Shown: positions 13,201 through 28,486 of the stretch, piece after piece
Position numbering within the stretch: the stretch's first letter is position 1
Layout of the letters: each line of letters begins with the position of its first letter
Assembly (NCBI GenBank): GCA_964007475.1
Contig: OZ023273.1
Location: 31,735,287-31,799,286, forward strand
DNA from: Hybos culiciformis
Lineage: Eukaryota; Arthropoda; Insecta; Diptera; Hybotidae
DNA: 64,000 nucleotides
Direction: 5' to 3'
Notes under the pieces: generated by a model
What the model saw: only the letters and a program-made list of their open reading frames with translations
The model's database searches: none
Told to the model about the DNA's origin: nothing
Position numbers and translations under genes: made by a program

Positions 13201-16200
13201 AAAGTGATAACGAAAATAAACTGTTCCCTTAGTTCTTAGTAAATAAAAAAGTTCATAGACAAACATGTAAACATAAATTTAAATATATTATGTAAAAGCA
13301 TACCTAATTTGTTTTCAGTAGACCCGACATTTTCGCCTTTTTTATATCAATAAATTTAAATATTATTGAGGAAAGAGTAATATTTCATTTAGACAAATTT
13401 TCCTTATTCGAAAACCATATTAAACTTATTTTCAAATTTTCATTTTGTCATACATATAATACATCCTACATAGAAATACAAATAATTTATTTTCTGAAAT
13501 GATAAATAAATGAATGATCGAATTGCGTCAGATGACGACGAATAATTTTTTTTTTAAAGTTATTTTTAACATTTTTATATTTTCTAAGTTCCTCGAAATT
13601 AAAATCTGACGTCAAATAGATTTTCACAATATGTTGATCATGTTTATTATTTATAATATACGTATAGTGTACTTAGTAACGATGTTATTTTTTGTTGTTT
13701 TTGTTAAAAATATTTTATCAAAATGTGGAGGCAAATTTTTAATTTTTTTTTTTTTTTTGAAATTATTCAAAAAAAAAAAAAGTTTTAAACCATCCTGATA
13801 AGAAATATCAGGTGATGAAATATAATATCTACGGTTTAGACCTAAAAAAATGGTAAATTACAATTGTTGTTTAACACATACCGAGAATTTATTATTATAA
13901 TGTGTTTTTTATTTGATTATATGAAATTATTATTCATTACTGGCTTTTTGGTTTGAACTATTTAAAATTTCTGTAAATTTAGAAAAGAATAAAAAAACAT
14001 CATTTAACACATTTAAAATCGTTTATATATTAGGATCAAGTCTTAATAATAGTCTTTAAGATGCAAAATACTTTATATTACAATTATTTATCTGGCAAAT
14101 TGGTATACAGTTCAGAAGCGCATTACTACAATTATGAAATGGTTCTTATATGTATTCGTTTCCGTACTTTTAGAAAATTGGAAATTTTTCATGGGCTTCC
14201 GAATGTCTAGCTCATTTTCTAAGATGAATTTAAGAAATCTAACAGTGAGAAGTGTTAGCGTAGACCTTAACGATTACAAAACTATACATATGAAATTCGG
14301 AAAGGACAATTTTAATAGATAATTTCACTATCCAAATAAAAAAATAAGAAAGATTGTTTATGGATACAAATTTTCTAACACATATGTCTTAAAAAAATAT
14401 CTAAAAATATAATAGTTTTTTGTCCCGTCTAACCACTGAATGATTCGAACTTCTATTTCAAGTGGTTGTAAAAGCTCTTGTACTGAATATACATATTATT
14501 ATTTTGTTTGTTTCACATCTCATATTACACTATCGGTTTTAACAAAATGATAAAACAAAACTCAAATAAAACCAAATCATATTAATTAGTGTAGAAATAA
14601 TCGGTTTATTGAATGTATTTTGATTTTTTAATTTTTATTTTATTTTTTTATTCTTACTAATTTTAAGAATAAACATCATTATTATTATCATTATTTTTTT
14701 TCCTGACATTTTCATCGCATATATTATGTATTTAAATATAAATTCGCGAATTAAACAAAAAAAAAAAAAATCATCATCATAATCACAATATAAATTTCTC
14801 ATCTATATATAAAATATATTTTGTATACTTTTAAATTAAACACTGTTTTTTTTTTTTTTTTATTTTATAATATTGTTAGATGAAACAATATTTGCAATCA
14901 AAATATTTGTCAACAAAGTGGGTGGTAAATTGTTTAATATTATTTTTTTTGTTATGCTTTTTATTGAAATAATATTTTCCTAAAAAAAAAAAAAGTGGTT
15001 TACAAAAGAAAATTTAGTTGTACATTTCCATTTTATTTATTTTTTTTTTATTCTTACCATTTCCTTTTGTTTCAGAAAATACTTCGGTTGGTGGTTGTTT
15101 GTTATTTCTGTTTTTTTTTTTTTTTTGTATTCATTTAATTTTTGTTGACAATTTTCTTTTCAACGGTAAGTATTTTTTTTTCATATATTTTTTTTTTTAT
15201 TGAGTACACGATGTTTATATAGGGAAATGTTATTGAAAATAACAAAAAAAAAAAAAAATGAAAATTGTCTGAAATAAATAAAAAAATTTTTATTTTTGTT
15301 TTTTTTTTTTTTGAATTGCGATTGCGATTTGAAATGTTCAAAATTTCATTTTCTGAATGATCGTGGTTTTTATTTATGTTTTTTCGCGTAAGAGATATGA
15401 CGTTAAATTTATCTTTTCAGTTCTAAAAGTTTTCATGAAAGTGTCAGTCAAAGAAACTATACTTAATTGCTTGATTTTGTTAGTAATCAGTCAAACTGTG
15501 TAAAGGTTTATTCAACAGACGTTACCAACTAACCATGTAGATCCTTCTTTGGCATTTATTTTGACTGAACAATATGTTGGGTAGGCATTTTTACCATTAA
15601 ATTTGTTAGTCCCAACAGATACGGACAAAAATACCACCAACAGACAAAAATTGGTTTGAAAAGAAATATCTTATAAATAATTTCCTTAATGATCTTGCCA
15701 AGGGCAGCTGTATTTATTCTGGGATTCTGGAAAAATGTTATATAATACATTATTAAAAAATATATTATATACAAAAAAAAAAAATTAAAATTAAATAAAA
15801 TGAAAAATTGCATTTTCCTTTCCCCAACATAGATATAAAATATATATAACTGTAAGAAAAACAAAAAAAGAAAAAAAAAAAACGATTGAATATTAAAAAG
15901 CTTTGGATGTGTACACACTAAATTATTATTTTCTCTGTTTTTTTTTCGCAATAAAAAAAAAATTTCTGTTTGTTTAAAATATAAAATCCATCATTTTCTT
16001 CTTTTTTTTTTCTACCTGGGGAATTTTCTTCTTTTTTTTTTATTGTCGTGTCGTTATACATTTTCTTTTTTTTTTTCAATTGTTTTTCTTTTTGTTATTT
16101 TTTGCCTCTACAGAGCAATAATTTTTTTTTTCAGTTTTTATATACGATTTAAAACAAAATATGAGACAAAAAAAAAAATCTAAAATTGGTAAAATGAAAA

Positions 16201-19200
16201 AATTAAACAAAATAAAAATCAATTGGAAAAAAAAAAAAAACGAAAAAAATTATTTAAATAAACATTTTTATATAGCGATCATCCCCTAATAAATTTAATC
16301 CCAACAAATTCAGAGACGAATTTTTTTTTTTATTTTGCATAATTTTTTGTTTCAAATTTTATTTATTTTGTTTTGTTATTTTTTTTTTTGTTATGAATAA
16401 CATAAAAAAAAAAAATAATAATAATAATAAAAATTAATAACCATAAAAAATGAAAACAAATTATCTATGGCAAAACATTAAAAGCACCAAAAAAAAAAAA
16501 AAACTTTTTAGCTTTTTATTAGTCTATTGTTTTTTATTTTATCTTTTAAATAAATAAAAAAAAAAAAACATTCTAAATATTTGAATAAAAAATATTATTC
16601 ATTGTTTAATGTTGTTTTATATTTTTTATATATACCTATACTATATATCTAGATACATATAAAAATTATTTGCCGAAAAAATACTTTTATTGTAAAATAA
16701 TTTTTTATTTTTTTTTTGGTTAATAGTTTTTGTATTGCATTTATTAAAGGCGAATAGATATAGGTGCCGGCTAAAAGAAAATAATTGCACAAGTCGAGTT
16801 TTTTTGTACAAACAGTTCAGAGCCGATGATTCACTCGAAGTGAAATCAAAAGTGTGTATTTATTTCTTGTTTTCACTCATCATTGAAAAAGAAATTTAAA
16901 GAGTTTATTTCAATGAAATTATATACTTAATTTGCACAGGAACTTGGATCAGTATCGTTGGATTTGGCCTGAAAATTCTCTAACTTTAATGTTTATTTCA
17001 AGTATCTAAGTTAATTAAATAAAATTCCTTATTTAGCAGCTTGCTTTAAAAAATAGCTTTCAACAAGAAATCAGTTTAAACGAAAGTATGAATATGTAGG
17101 TAAATAAATATTAACTTAGTGCCACTTAGTGGTGAACAATTTATTTATATGAAATCCCAAAATTACTCTCAAAAAATAACTTTGTCGTCGAAAGCTCTAT
17201 ATAATAAGCGTCAATCATTTCACTCAATCGAACAAATAAATAATGAAATTATGACGGAAGTCTAACCAGGTTGAACAATATATTGTTGATTTCAGTTACA
17301 TAGTGAATAATAATTTAATAGGAAAATGACCTGTAATTGCGAGAAAAAAAAAATACTGATAACAAAAAGATAATATAATATCTTTCTATGAGTCTACAAG
17401 GCAACAATAATGTGTTATTTTATCGTTAACTCAATCTAGGAATATCATAAATTATATTTTTCAAAGCAGAATATGATTCATGAAAATGTTTTTACAGCAT
17501 TCTTTTCAATTTCTTAAAGTCCAAACAATATTTTTAAACAATTTTTTTACGTACAAAATTCTCGTAGTATTTAAAAACTTTTAGTTAGAGAAGTAATAAA
17601 AGTATATACCCCACATCGACGACAACCATTTTATATACATTTTTGTTTTTTTTTTTTATCAAAATGAAGTTAGCAACAACAAAGAACTAAAATTTTAACA
17701 AATTTTATTAAAAAAAAAAAAAATTTTTTTTCTTAATTTAAATAACATTTGACTCAGAACAGAAAATAAATAAACGTTTTTTTTTTTTATTTAAATTAGG
17801 AATAAAGAGCTGAATTTTTATTTACTTTTTTTTAATTCCATGATAAAGTATAGATAAGTTATCAAATATGAACAGAAATTTTTTTTTTTTTTTTTTAATA
17901 TCATTTAGATAAAAATAGTGTGGATTTTGTACATACTTTTAATTTTTTTTTTTTACCGAATGTAAAGGAGCGTTTCCGCCGCAAACTAAATCTATATATA
18001 ATATTTTGAATTTCAAACTGGTTCGTATAATAAATTTTATTGTTTTTATGATCTATTACAAGTTTGATCACATTTCAGAGCAGCAATTTTAGAATACAAT
18101 ACTATAACTATTTATATAACTCTAGATTAGACTCTTATATTTGATATAGACTGTTATACAGAGAATTAACATTAACATATATAATATTAACATATCACAT
18201 AATCTGAAAAAATTTAATCAAACATTGTTCGAATTACTTCAGAAATGATTTTCAAGCAAAATAACAAAAGTTAAGATATAAAATATAGTTTAGTTTTTTC
18301 CTCTGCAGACTCTTTTGAAAAATTTCAATTAGCCGCTACTTTTACCAGTTTTGATAATAATAAAACTGAAAATAAAAAATTATTTAAGTAAAGATATCTA
18401 AATTCCATAAAATAATATTTATTAAATATCAAAAGCAAAAAAAAAAAAAAAAAAAGGAAAAAAAATTAAATACTCTATAATGTTAATATTATTTAACGGT
18501 ATGCCAAATATTTGATATTGTCATCATCAGAAAGTTTGTTAAACATAATATTTGTACATGTAAACATATTTAACAGGTAGTAGAGGAAATATAATTACTA
18601 TATTATTTTTATATTATAACGAATATACGAATAATAAAATAAAAAATTATATGTAGGTATATATATATATTTATAAAAATAATATATACAAACATAAATC
18701 TTTATTATTTATTTTTATTTTATTTTTTTTTGTGATTATTATTTTTAAAAAAAATATTTTGTAAGTACATTTTCATTATTATATGTATAGTATAATAATA
18801 ATATTGAGCTTTCTGGATTTCATATATTTATGTATAATTTTTTTTTCGCTGTTATTGTATTGATTAAATATTAGTTGAAGTGAAAGTTATTTAAATATTT
18901 GCTCTAGGTACATACATTTAATATATAATATATTATTACAAGTATATAATTAGGGCGCGAAAAGAAAAAAAAAAGAAAACGTATTAAAGAGTTGTTTTTG
19001 CAATGTTAACAAAAATTAACTAAATATTTTATTGATCGAAATTGAAAAAATGTTTTCACCTTTACACAGAAAATTATCTTAAAAAACATAAACATAAGAT
19101 TTTCTCTAATTATTCATTTCGGTATTATATGGGCTTCAAATACAAAAAATATTTAAACATGTATACGAATGAGTGGAATGAAGCAAACGTAATTTTATAT

Positions 19201-22200
19201 AAGAGCTGAAATTCAGAATACTTATTTGATTTCGGTTTTTCTGAACTAAATAATATTAAAATAAATTCAGTTTCTAACCGAATTCAGCACTACGCTTAAT
19301 TTTATTTTTTTTATTTCTCGATATATAAAACTGATCTAAAGTTAAAACAAAAAAAAAATTCATACGTCAAACTATTTTAAATATTGTTTTTTTTTACCTA
19401 TAAATTAAAATAAAACGACAAACTTTTTTTTACCCCATTTAATTTTTACATTAATTTTAAATATAATATAAATTTAATTTTTAAATAATTGACAGAAATA
19501 AATTATTTAAGAAATTTTAATTTTGATTGTAAAAAATTTCTGATTTTATTTTATTTTATTTTTCCTTTTACATATATTCATAATGTTATTTTATTAAATT
19601 AATCGATACTGTGTTTTGGTATCCCTTTTTTCATATGAAAAACTCATTTCAGTGAAAAAAAAATATATATAAATATAATCTATAATTTTAAGGTTTGGTC
19701 ACGAATTTAAAAAAAATAAAAAAATATATTACGTCTGCCACTCGACCTCTGTCTGTTTAATGTTTGATAACAACATTGAAGTTTCTCATTATACTGACAA
19801 TTTGAAAGATGGAAATAGTTATAATAATAATACATTTGTGTTAAATTGACATAGGATTTGAAAATTGTGCAAAATCTTTTTTTTTAAGAATTTTATTACC
19901 TCTCTACAATATAATGTAGTTTTCTAATTTTCACATTTACTTTAGCATTATACATAATTATATTTTCAGTTTTCAATAGTAGATATAAAGTAAAAAAAAA
20001 ATTTAATTATTTTAACAGGCTTAAGTCCTAAATAATTCAATCTCAAGTTACTTCGACTAATTTTGTTAGAAAAAAAATTTGCACACATTTTATGTCCGCG
20101 TAAAAACTTAATTTTCTTATTCAAATTTAGATAAAATTTAAATTTTTGAGTTATGTCTCTATTTCCTTGAGCACAAATTAATATATTCCCTTTTCCATAA
20201 TTCGAATAAAAAAAGAACGAATGATGCTTAAATAAAAATACTTGAGAAGAAGTTGATTGAAGGATCTAGTACAAAATTAATAAAATAATCTACAATGAAA
20301 AATTTAATGTTTTCTTTAACCTTATGACTTTTTCAATTCAATATTCTATCAAAAATGTCAAATTATTCTGTTTTTTAATTCAATATTCAAGCATTTTTAA
20401 TATTTTCATAAATGTATTTATATATTTATGTATGTATGTTTGTGTATGCAAAAATGTCCATAAAAATCTTTTTTTTCCAATTTTCAGTTTTTCTATGCAT
20501 AATACATTACATTGAAAGTAATGTGAATTTCGAGACAAATTCAATAATGAAAATTTTCTTCTGTTTCAATGAGATAAGGGATTTTGGTTTAAATATTTAT
20601 GGTTTTACATTAAAATTTAATTTTTCCTGTATAATGTAATTCATGTTGTTAATAATTTATTTCATTAAAAAGCTTTTTAACCACATTGTTCAGCCATATG
20701 AGAGTTGCGGTCATACAGATGGGATTTACAAAATTTTATCTACCAAAGTATACTTACTTTTGTTTTTTATTTTTATGTTTTTCTTTATAAACCTCTTAAA
20801 ATTGCAAAAAAAAAAAATAAAAATAAAAAATGAAAGAATTAATAAACTTATGTATTGCATATGTTCTTATTTTAGTACTTGATTGCAATAACTTAAAAAA
20901 AAAATAAACTAAATATGTTGAAAAAAGATAAAGGTCTCGACTTATAACAGTAAATCAAGCCAAATTTTTTTTTTGAATTTAAAACAACTTTCAAGTAGTC
21001 ATAGCGTTATAAGATGAAGAACTGTGTAAAAATCAGAAATAGTTCAACGAACAAAACCTGATAACTACGAATTTGAAGATATATTGAAAATGTCAACATC
21101 TTAAAGATATCAGTATGATTCGATTCAATATTTTGGATCCAAATATAACTATTATTAAGTTAGTTTAAGGCAAATTGACTGTTTTTTATTATCTCTAAAG
21201 CACAAACTTTTTTTCTTTCAAACCCAATTATCTCGCAAAATATATTATGACCGTAACCCAAAAAAAAAAAAAAGAAGGAGAAAATACCAAAATAATCCTT
21301 CTACATTTAAACAACAACAACAACTTTGGATAAAAACCGCATACCTAATATATAAATTTTTGAAACTACTGAAATTTTCAGTAGGTAGATGGCAAAAAAA
21401 AAAAGATAATCTTTTGTAATTTGATAATAAAACTTTTGTAAGATAATTAAAAAAAAACTAATTATTTATAATGTATTTTATGTTTTATTATTATTATTTT
21501 TTTTTAATATTCCACAATTTCATGGAAAAGAATAGGTTTTTACAATAAAACGTATTAAAAAATTTTTTTTTTTATATATAAATTTTATTTTTTTTTCTCT
21601 CTTCTGGGGGAAAATTGAAGAAAAAACCAATTTTGTAAAATCATGACTTTTTAATTATTAAAATGATAATATGGAGCAAGTTAATTAAAAACATGGTTTT
21701 TTAATGGAAGACAAGCAAAAAGGGAAAATTATTACATTTTTTTTTTCTTTTTTAATTTTATAATACGAAATAAAATAAAAAAGGCTTTAAAATTGTATTT
21801 TCTCTGTAATAAAGAAAGAAAAAGTTTTTTAGCTTAAAAAATATAAAGTTTGTAATAAAAAAAAAAAATTATGAAAGAAAAATAAATTGTTAAAATAAGA
21901 TGAAAGATAAAAAGCGTTGTGAAAAAAAAAAAATGAAATTTTTGGAGCAAGAATTTTTTGAAATTATAGTTAAAAAAAATTCAATTTTTTGGAATTAAAT
22001 TGGACTGCATTCTAGAAAAGTTTCGTTTAGTTTAGTAGAGATACAATTTTGCAATCATTATTATTAGAAATCATAGTGACATAATAATACATATATAATA
22101 CACATAAGTAGGTTCCGACCTTTGTTAAAATCTAAGCTTTACCCGGGGTATTAAGAAAAAGCTATCTAAAAAATTATCAGAGGTATAGTATTTATATATC

Positions 22201-25200
22201 TAATTTTCAATTTCATAAAATGAAAAAGAAAATGTACGAAAAATAAAATAGTTTTCCGACGTTAGAAGGTACCTATTTAAAAAGTTTTTTCTTCAATTTT
22301 TTTTATCATTAAAATCAATTTTACTTTAGACAAGTTTTAAGATCTTCACGTATATAAAATAGAAGCTATAGCAAAAGAAATCCTTATAAAATAAAATTTA
22401 GTCGTCGGTGTTGCAGCAGCACAGCATTGTCAAAATATTAAATATCTCTACATTTAATTGCCCTATTAATGGACCTAAGGGTAAATATCTGCCACCAATC
22501 CATAATTAAAATGTTAAAGAGTTGAGTTTCTCAAATTATTAGTATTTTTTTCCTGTTTAAAAGCATATTTGATATTAATTACTTTATCTGATAAGAGCTG
22601 GAAAAATCTTATTTTATCTTTTTTTTTCATGGACGAAACACATTCAAATGAATATAAACTAATACTGTTCAATCTCGTATCAAAAAAAGTAATTTTCCTC
22701 AAATTAAACGAAATTTTTTTATTATTCAAATCTAGTTTCTGAGAGAAAAATACCAAAAAATTTAATTTTCGAAAGAAAAACACCAATCATTTTTTATTTT
22801 AAGGGATTTTACGTAAAATTTTAACAATCGAGTTTTTCCTCGACTTACAAATTATCGAAAAGTGGAAAAAGATCTTCGCCAAGTCGCATCGCGTCTTTCG
22901 TAAATATCTAAAGTCTAATCACAGAATAATATAACACTACAACAGACTATCAAAACTGAATATTTTTTGTTCTAAAGGAAAAAAAATAAATTCAAATTAG
23001 CTCCATTTTCATAGTAATGTGTTTGTAGTCTGTACTCAAAATTAATTTATTCTCATTTGTGTTTTGGTTTTATTTTTAAAAAAAATTACGTATGACGAGA
23101 CGATGACAGAAATGTTAAAAATAAATAAATTATTAGCAAAATAAAATCACACAAAGTTTATTTATTCGTGAGAAAAAATTTGACGATTATTTTATTCGTG
23201 ATTGAAAGTCTGTTATGATTATTTCTATGTGGTTTAATGTATATATTGAAATATTGAGATTAAATGCATAAAACTTCACTGATAAACTTTTCTAATAACA
23301 GAGAAAATTGATTGAAAAAACTTTTTTATTATTGATATTTAAATGGAATAAAAATATAAAAAAAAAATTATAACTTTTATACACTTTTTTGCCTAAATTT
23401 TTGTATTCGAAAATAAATATCCTTAAATCCCCTATTGATTCATGAATTAATCGAAAAAAATTCAAATGATTAAAAATAAAATGAAACTTTCTAAATTTAG
23501 AATTAATTTGAATACGCTGTAGAATATAATATTATGAATTTTATTGAAAAATAAAAAATACAAATTTTTTTCAAACCTTAAATTGGAAAGTTTTAACTAT
23601 ACATAATTTCGATGTACTCATCACTATCTCTTTTATATATATAAAATTTTTCTTAATATCGCACAAAAGTGCAATTTTGAATTCGTTTAATTTTTTTTTG
23701 TTTCATTAGTTCAAGTTAGTATTGATATATATAGTGAGTTCAGGAATTCAGTACCCAACCGAATTACCTGCATATATTTTAATGAAAAATTTAGTATATA
23801 ATAATATATACTTATAATATACTAAAACAACAGTCTTAATTTTTATAAAAATTAAAAATATATCAAAAACGTTCACAATTAAGGCCGTGACAAGACAACA
23901 TTTGTGGAACTAAGTGAAAAATTCATTTTATTGTCCACATTGAATTTTCTCGATAAGTTTTGCACCATTATTTAAATTCGTCCTTACAATTTAATAAAAA
24001 CGAAATAATTTTTGGCAAGGCCAGGTTTTTGTCCCTTGTATTCTTTACAGTTAAGTATTATAACTTGCAATCTTTATTATATATATAGGTATATTACCTA
24101 AGAGTATTCTATTTTGTAGTACCTCCCGATTTTTACTGATCCTTGTGGAATTATTTGAAAGAACATAATATCAAAATTTATTAAATAACTTTGCAAAATT
24201 AAATGAAATTTAAATTTTCTACCAAAAGGGCAGAAATTAAAGTTCTTTTTTTCAAATTCATTAAAAAACTGAAAAAAAGTTAAAGGTTATACTTTCAAAT
24301 TCAAACTTAAAATTATATTGAATTTTATCAAAACTAAATATAAAATAATAAACGAAAACATAAAAGCGTCAGAATTCTTATCATTAAGTAGTTGATACTT
24401 GCATACAAATTTCTTTCTCTGCAGTCAGTGCTAGAACCCAAATGGTAAAATATATATGTATATATATATTTTTTGTTATGAATGCATTGTAAATAAAAAA
24501 ATATTATCAATTTGTAAATGAAGTTTTGAATTATCTTATTTTTTCGCTTTTAAATAAAAATATAAATTATATAGTAGTGCGATAAGTCCTTTGAATTACG
24601 ATGAATTTACACAGTTAGTATGTTCATAAAAATGCATTTTCATTATATTTTTCAAGTATATATATCAGAAAAATATATCTTATCAGACAAAATAAACATT
24701 CATTGAAAAAAAAATATGTATAAAAATTAAATCACTACTTCGCATGAGTTACAACCCACTTCAACACATATAAAAGCTCTCTCTTCCAATATCCGATGCC
24801 ATATTTGCTATGATGTGACATCATTTGCAGAAATGTTTTAAAATCGCAATTAGAATAAATTTGAAATGTTGACATAATGATATCGAAACTAAAATTCATT
24901 AAGGGCACCTTAATTTAACAAAATTTTTGTTTCAAAAAATCAATTTATTTAATTTATGTTATGTCAAAAATGGTTCGAAATATTTTCGATGTTTAGGTCA
25001 AACATTTTATGTTATTTGGATAATACGTTATATTTGGATATTATAATCTTTTTAATACAAACCTTTTGAGTCTAAATTTGTTAAAACCTTACAGCACACT
25101 TTTTTACAGCGAGAATTTACTGAAAATGTAATTTATTGAAACTAACTTATTTCACCTGGTTTTTTTCAACCGAGCGCTGATGGTTTAAAACTATTCGAAT

Positions 25201-27415
25201 ATATTAATTACTAGTGTTCTTAATATTAAAAGGATATAGACTGAAAAAATATTTTTTTTATTGCCAAATTTGTTTCAAACCATTTGAAATTAAAATTTTT
25301 TATTTATTTTTTCATTCAATAACTTAAAGAATGTTTCTTATAATGGCAAATTATTTTGTGGAATGGGTCATTATCGAAATCTCCAGCAACAAATTGTCTT
25401 TTTTTGCAAGAGATTTTTAGCGGAATTTTTGCAAAAGTATTCGCATTTTATCTTAACGGATTCCAAAAATATAATATTTTTAAACCACACTGAATTAAAA
25501 ATCTATCTTGGGGTATTGAATCGAAAATTATTGTTCTTAAACGACGTTTGAATCAAATTTTGCAAAAAACAAAAAAAAATTTTGGTTAATATCCTTTTAA
25601 GGCTTCGTCTGTGTATTCAATAATTTAGTCTCCAAGTTTATAATATATAAGTGATCAATGCGGTGCATTTCATCAAATCGATTCGAGATAAAAATTATAT
25701 TTTTAACCTTCACATGGAGGAAAAATTGTATTGGAAAGTAAATATATGATATCAAATAATTGATAACATTTTTATTGAGAATTTTACTAAAATTTTATTG
25801 ATAAATTACATTATATTATTATACATACACTATCAGTACATAGTAAATGTATTTGGATTTAAACATAGATAGTAATCAAAAAATTTATTTAATGCAGATT
25901 TCATAAAAGAACTGCTTCATAAGAAGTTATAAAAAATAATACTGAGTTGGCTGAGTTGGCTAAATAAAATGATAGGACTAAAGTTTAACAATAGAGAATT
26001 ATGTTGAAAAAATAATTAATATCAATTATTCGAAAATCTTAAAAGAAGAAAAAAATGTTTCTTTTTTTTGAAGAAAATATACTACCAGTCATGTGACTAA
26101 TATATAGAGCTAGATTTCGAAGTACATATCTCAAATTGAAAATATCCTAATTGCTTATGAATAAAAAGCACATCTTAAGTTAGAAATATTAAAATTAAAA
26201 TTAATTTATGATGACTTTTTTAATGAAACTTATTCAGTCGAAATCATTTAAATAGTTTTTATAGCCGAAATAAATTTTGGAAATTACTTGAACAATAATT
26301 TTGAACTTTAAATCAAATTAAATTAAATTAAATTTTAAAAGTATATTATTATAAATTTTTAGCTGATTTCAGAGACCTTATAAGACTCCAAAAATACTTT
26401 TGAAGTAATTCATAATAATCTACAACAAATATTTCAACTATTCATTTTTAAGTATAGATATAATTAAACAGGGAAATCACATATTATAATCTCATAATAC
26501 ATAACATTATTATACCTACTTTTTGTTAAATTGAATTTTACATAATAACGTAGAATTGATTATTATAGGTTAGATATTAAAAATTTATAATACCAATATT
26601 TGTTAAAATTCAAATGATTAATTTTAATAGGTTTTTTTATATATATTTTCATTTTTATATGTATACAGTATATTATATATAAAATCAATTAAGTTTTTAA
26701 GCAAAAATTTATATGGAAAATTCAAAAATTTATTTATTTATTAAAATAAATGCATTTACTAAAAAAAAAGTGAATAAAATAAATAAAAATAAAACTAATT
26801 TTATTGAATTTTTGTTTAATTTTCTAAAACGTAATTTTCATCCTATATGTATATAATTGTATATATTAAATAAATATTTGAGGAACAAAAATAAAAAAAA
26901 AATCATGTTTGTAGATATAACAAATAAATTAATGAAAATTCTCAATATATTTTATTTTATGGAATTAATTTAAAACTATAAACAATAAAATAATAATAAT
27001 AATATTTTAAATATAATAATAACAATAATAATAATAATAATACAATTCGATCATTTAGAAAATTAAAATTTTATTATTTTTGAATTTTTTTATGTTTTGA
27101 TGCTTAAAATATATACCAGTAAATAATATATAATTATATAATATTATATTATATTCAAATCATTGCAGTGAAAAATATTGCTTGAAAAAAATATAATATT
27201 ATAAACATATAAAACCTTATAAAGATATGGGTCTAAAAACATATTGAAATAGGTCTTTAATTGATAATTTATTTTTTCATAATTTGAAGATATTATTTTG
27301 CTTTAGTTTGATATCTCTTTCAAATCGAAAGCTATGTCGGCATATATAGTCCGTAATTTAGCGACGAATGACGTCAATAAAACGTTGACTTTGTAAATTA
27401 ATATCTTGGTTTTCT
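7272..27415. other. Long gene-free AT-rich block downstream of fkh
   Basis: About 20 kb with no credible ORF, RNA gene or clear transposon. T/A homopolymers of 8-18 bases are frequent, especially 11000-11350, 14750-16600 and 21250-22000. Small higher-GC patches lie near 16750-16830, 22390-22420 (GTCGTCGGTGTTGCAGCAGC) and 22850-22900. A 7-bp hairpin, CCTGATA/TATCAGG, lies at 13794..13812. Any of the patches could be regulatory, but nothing in the sequence proves it. Confidence 0.5.
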
Positions 27416-28486
27416 AGAAAGCGGTGGTGATGAACGTAACGTAATATATGGGTGTGTTCATTTCATTACGGCTGTTAATTACGGGAGCGGGCCTCTTTGC
27501 GAATTTTATATTGCAAAAGTCTATTTGACCGAAAGCCACTTATCAATTTTTAATGTTTCGCAAATCACCATTTCCCAAATAAAGCTCTTTAAAAAATTTC
27601 CATTTGGCCTAATGCGACACTTCGTAAAAAAATATTTCTCAAAATACCAATTCACAACATTATATTAATTGAGACACTTCGCAAAAGCATAGTTTAACAA
27701 TTTTTTTTTGTATTGTATATAAGTATATGTTACCACTAAAGTACAAAATGTCATAATGTATACATTTGCTAGTAACTTTGTACCTTAACCACAAGATTAG
27801 GCAAATTAAAGTTTACCATCTCGTAAATGCTAATAATACATTATATTTACCGTCCCGATTAGCCCCATTTTTGTGTAGAAAGTAGAGGTGTGTCGCCGAA
27901 CGAGGGGATAGGAGACAGCGCGAGGTATAGTGTTCATTTTCTAATTATAATTCTTTCTTACGTTTACATACTGGATTTGTATTATATTAAAAAAACACAT
28001 ATTAAATATATGACAGACATATCAATAAATTTTCTTAAATTTATTATTTGGAATTGTTTAATTTAATAATATGCACTTATCATAATGCAATAAATTTTAG
28101 CGCGCGCGAAATGTGAATTACCCCAAAAAGGGTAGTTGCGAAATGTATATTTTGCCAAAAGTTATAGTTGCGAAATGTCCTTATGCTAACTGCAAAGTTG
28201 CTAAATGTCTCATAAGGCCAAAGCGGATTTTTGTTAACTATCCGTTTTGCGAAATGGTTCTTTTGCGAAGTGTCTTTTTTGCCAAATGGAATTAGGCAAA
28301 ATGTCTTTTTGCCAAATGTATTTCGGCGATTCGTGTTAATTACGGTCACAAGCACTAATAGAACGTTTTTTACAGTGACCGTTTGCGAGCAGAAATACAA
28401 AATTTAAAATAAGAAATGCAATATAAAAGTTCGCCGTCTGATTAAGTTTACATCTATGATTTCTGTTTTTCTTACCACCGCTTTCT
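27416..28486. mobile_element. Composite inverted-repeat insertion with repeated GCGAAATG/TTTGGC motifs
   Basis: An outer 13-bp inverted pair, AGAAAGCGGTGGT, lies at 27416..27428 and 28474..28486. Inside, the direct repeat TGTTAATTACGG at 27473..27484 and 28334..28345 brackets about 849 bp. Within that, the right side (28100..28330) repeats GCGAAATG, TTTGCCAAATG and GCGAAGTGTC on the plus strand. The left side (27505..27690) carries the same motifs in reverse complement (ACACTTCGCAAAA, CATTTGGCC). The two arms therefore form a diverged long inverted repeat around a central spacer with a GC-rich part near 27880-27930. No transposase ORF is seen; open frames here are by-products. It is probably a non-autonomous element inside, or recombined with, another. 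Exact ends are uncertain. Confidence 0.5.

Noticed and set aside
15556..15951. 131-aa minus-strand open frame
   Set aside because: Composition is Phe/Ile/Lys/Asn from T and A runs; no domain or family resemblance.
20412..20882. Overlapping 75-79-aa plus-strand open frames
   Set aside because: Hydrophobic low-complexity translations of AT-rich DNA with no start context, domain or neighbouring exon.
27369..27376. Perfect TGACGTCA CRE-type palindrome
   Set aside because: Single site with no supporting cluster; may belong to the adjacent repeat.
28080..28400. 106-aa minus-strand open frame
   Set aside because: Translation of the repeated TTTCGCA/TTTGGC motifs of the composite insertion; no transposase motif.
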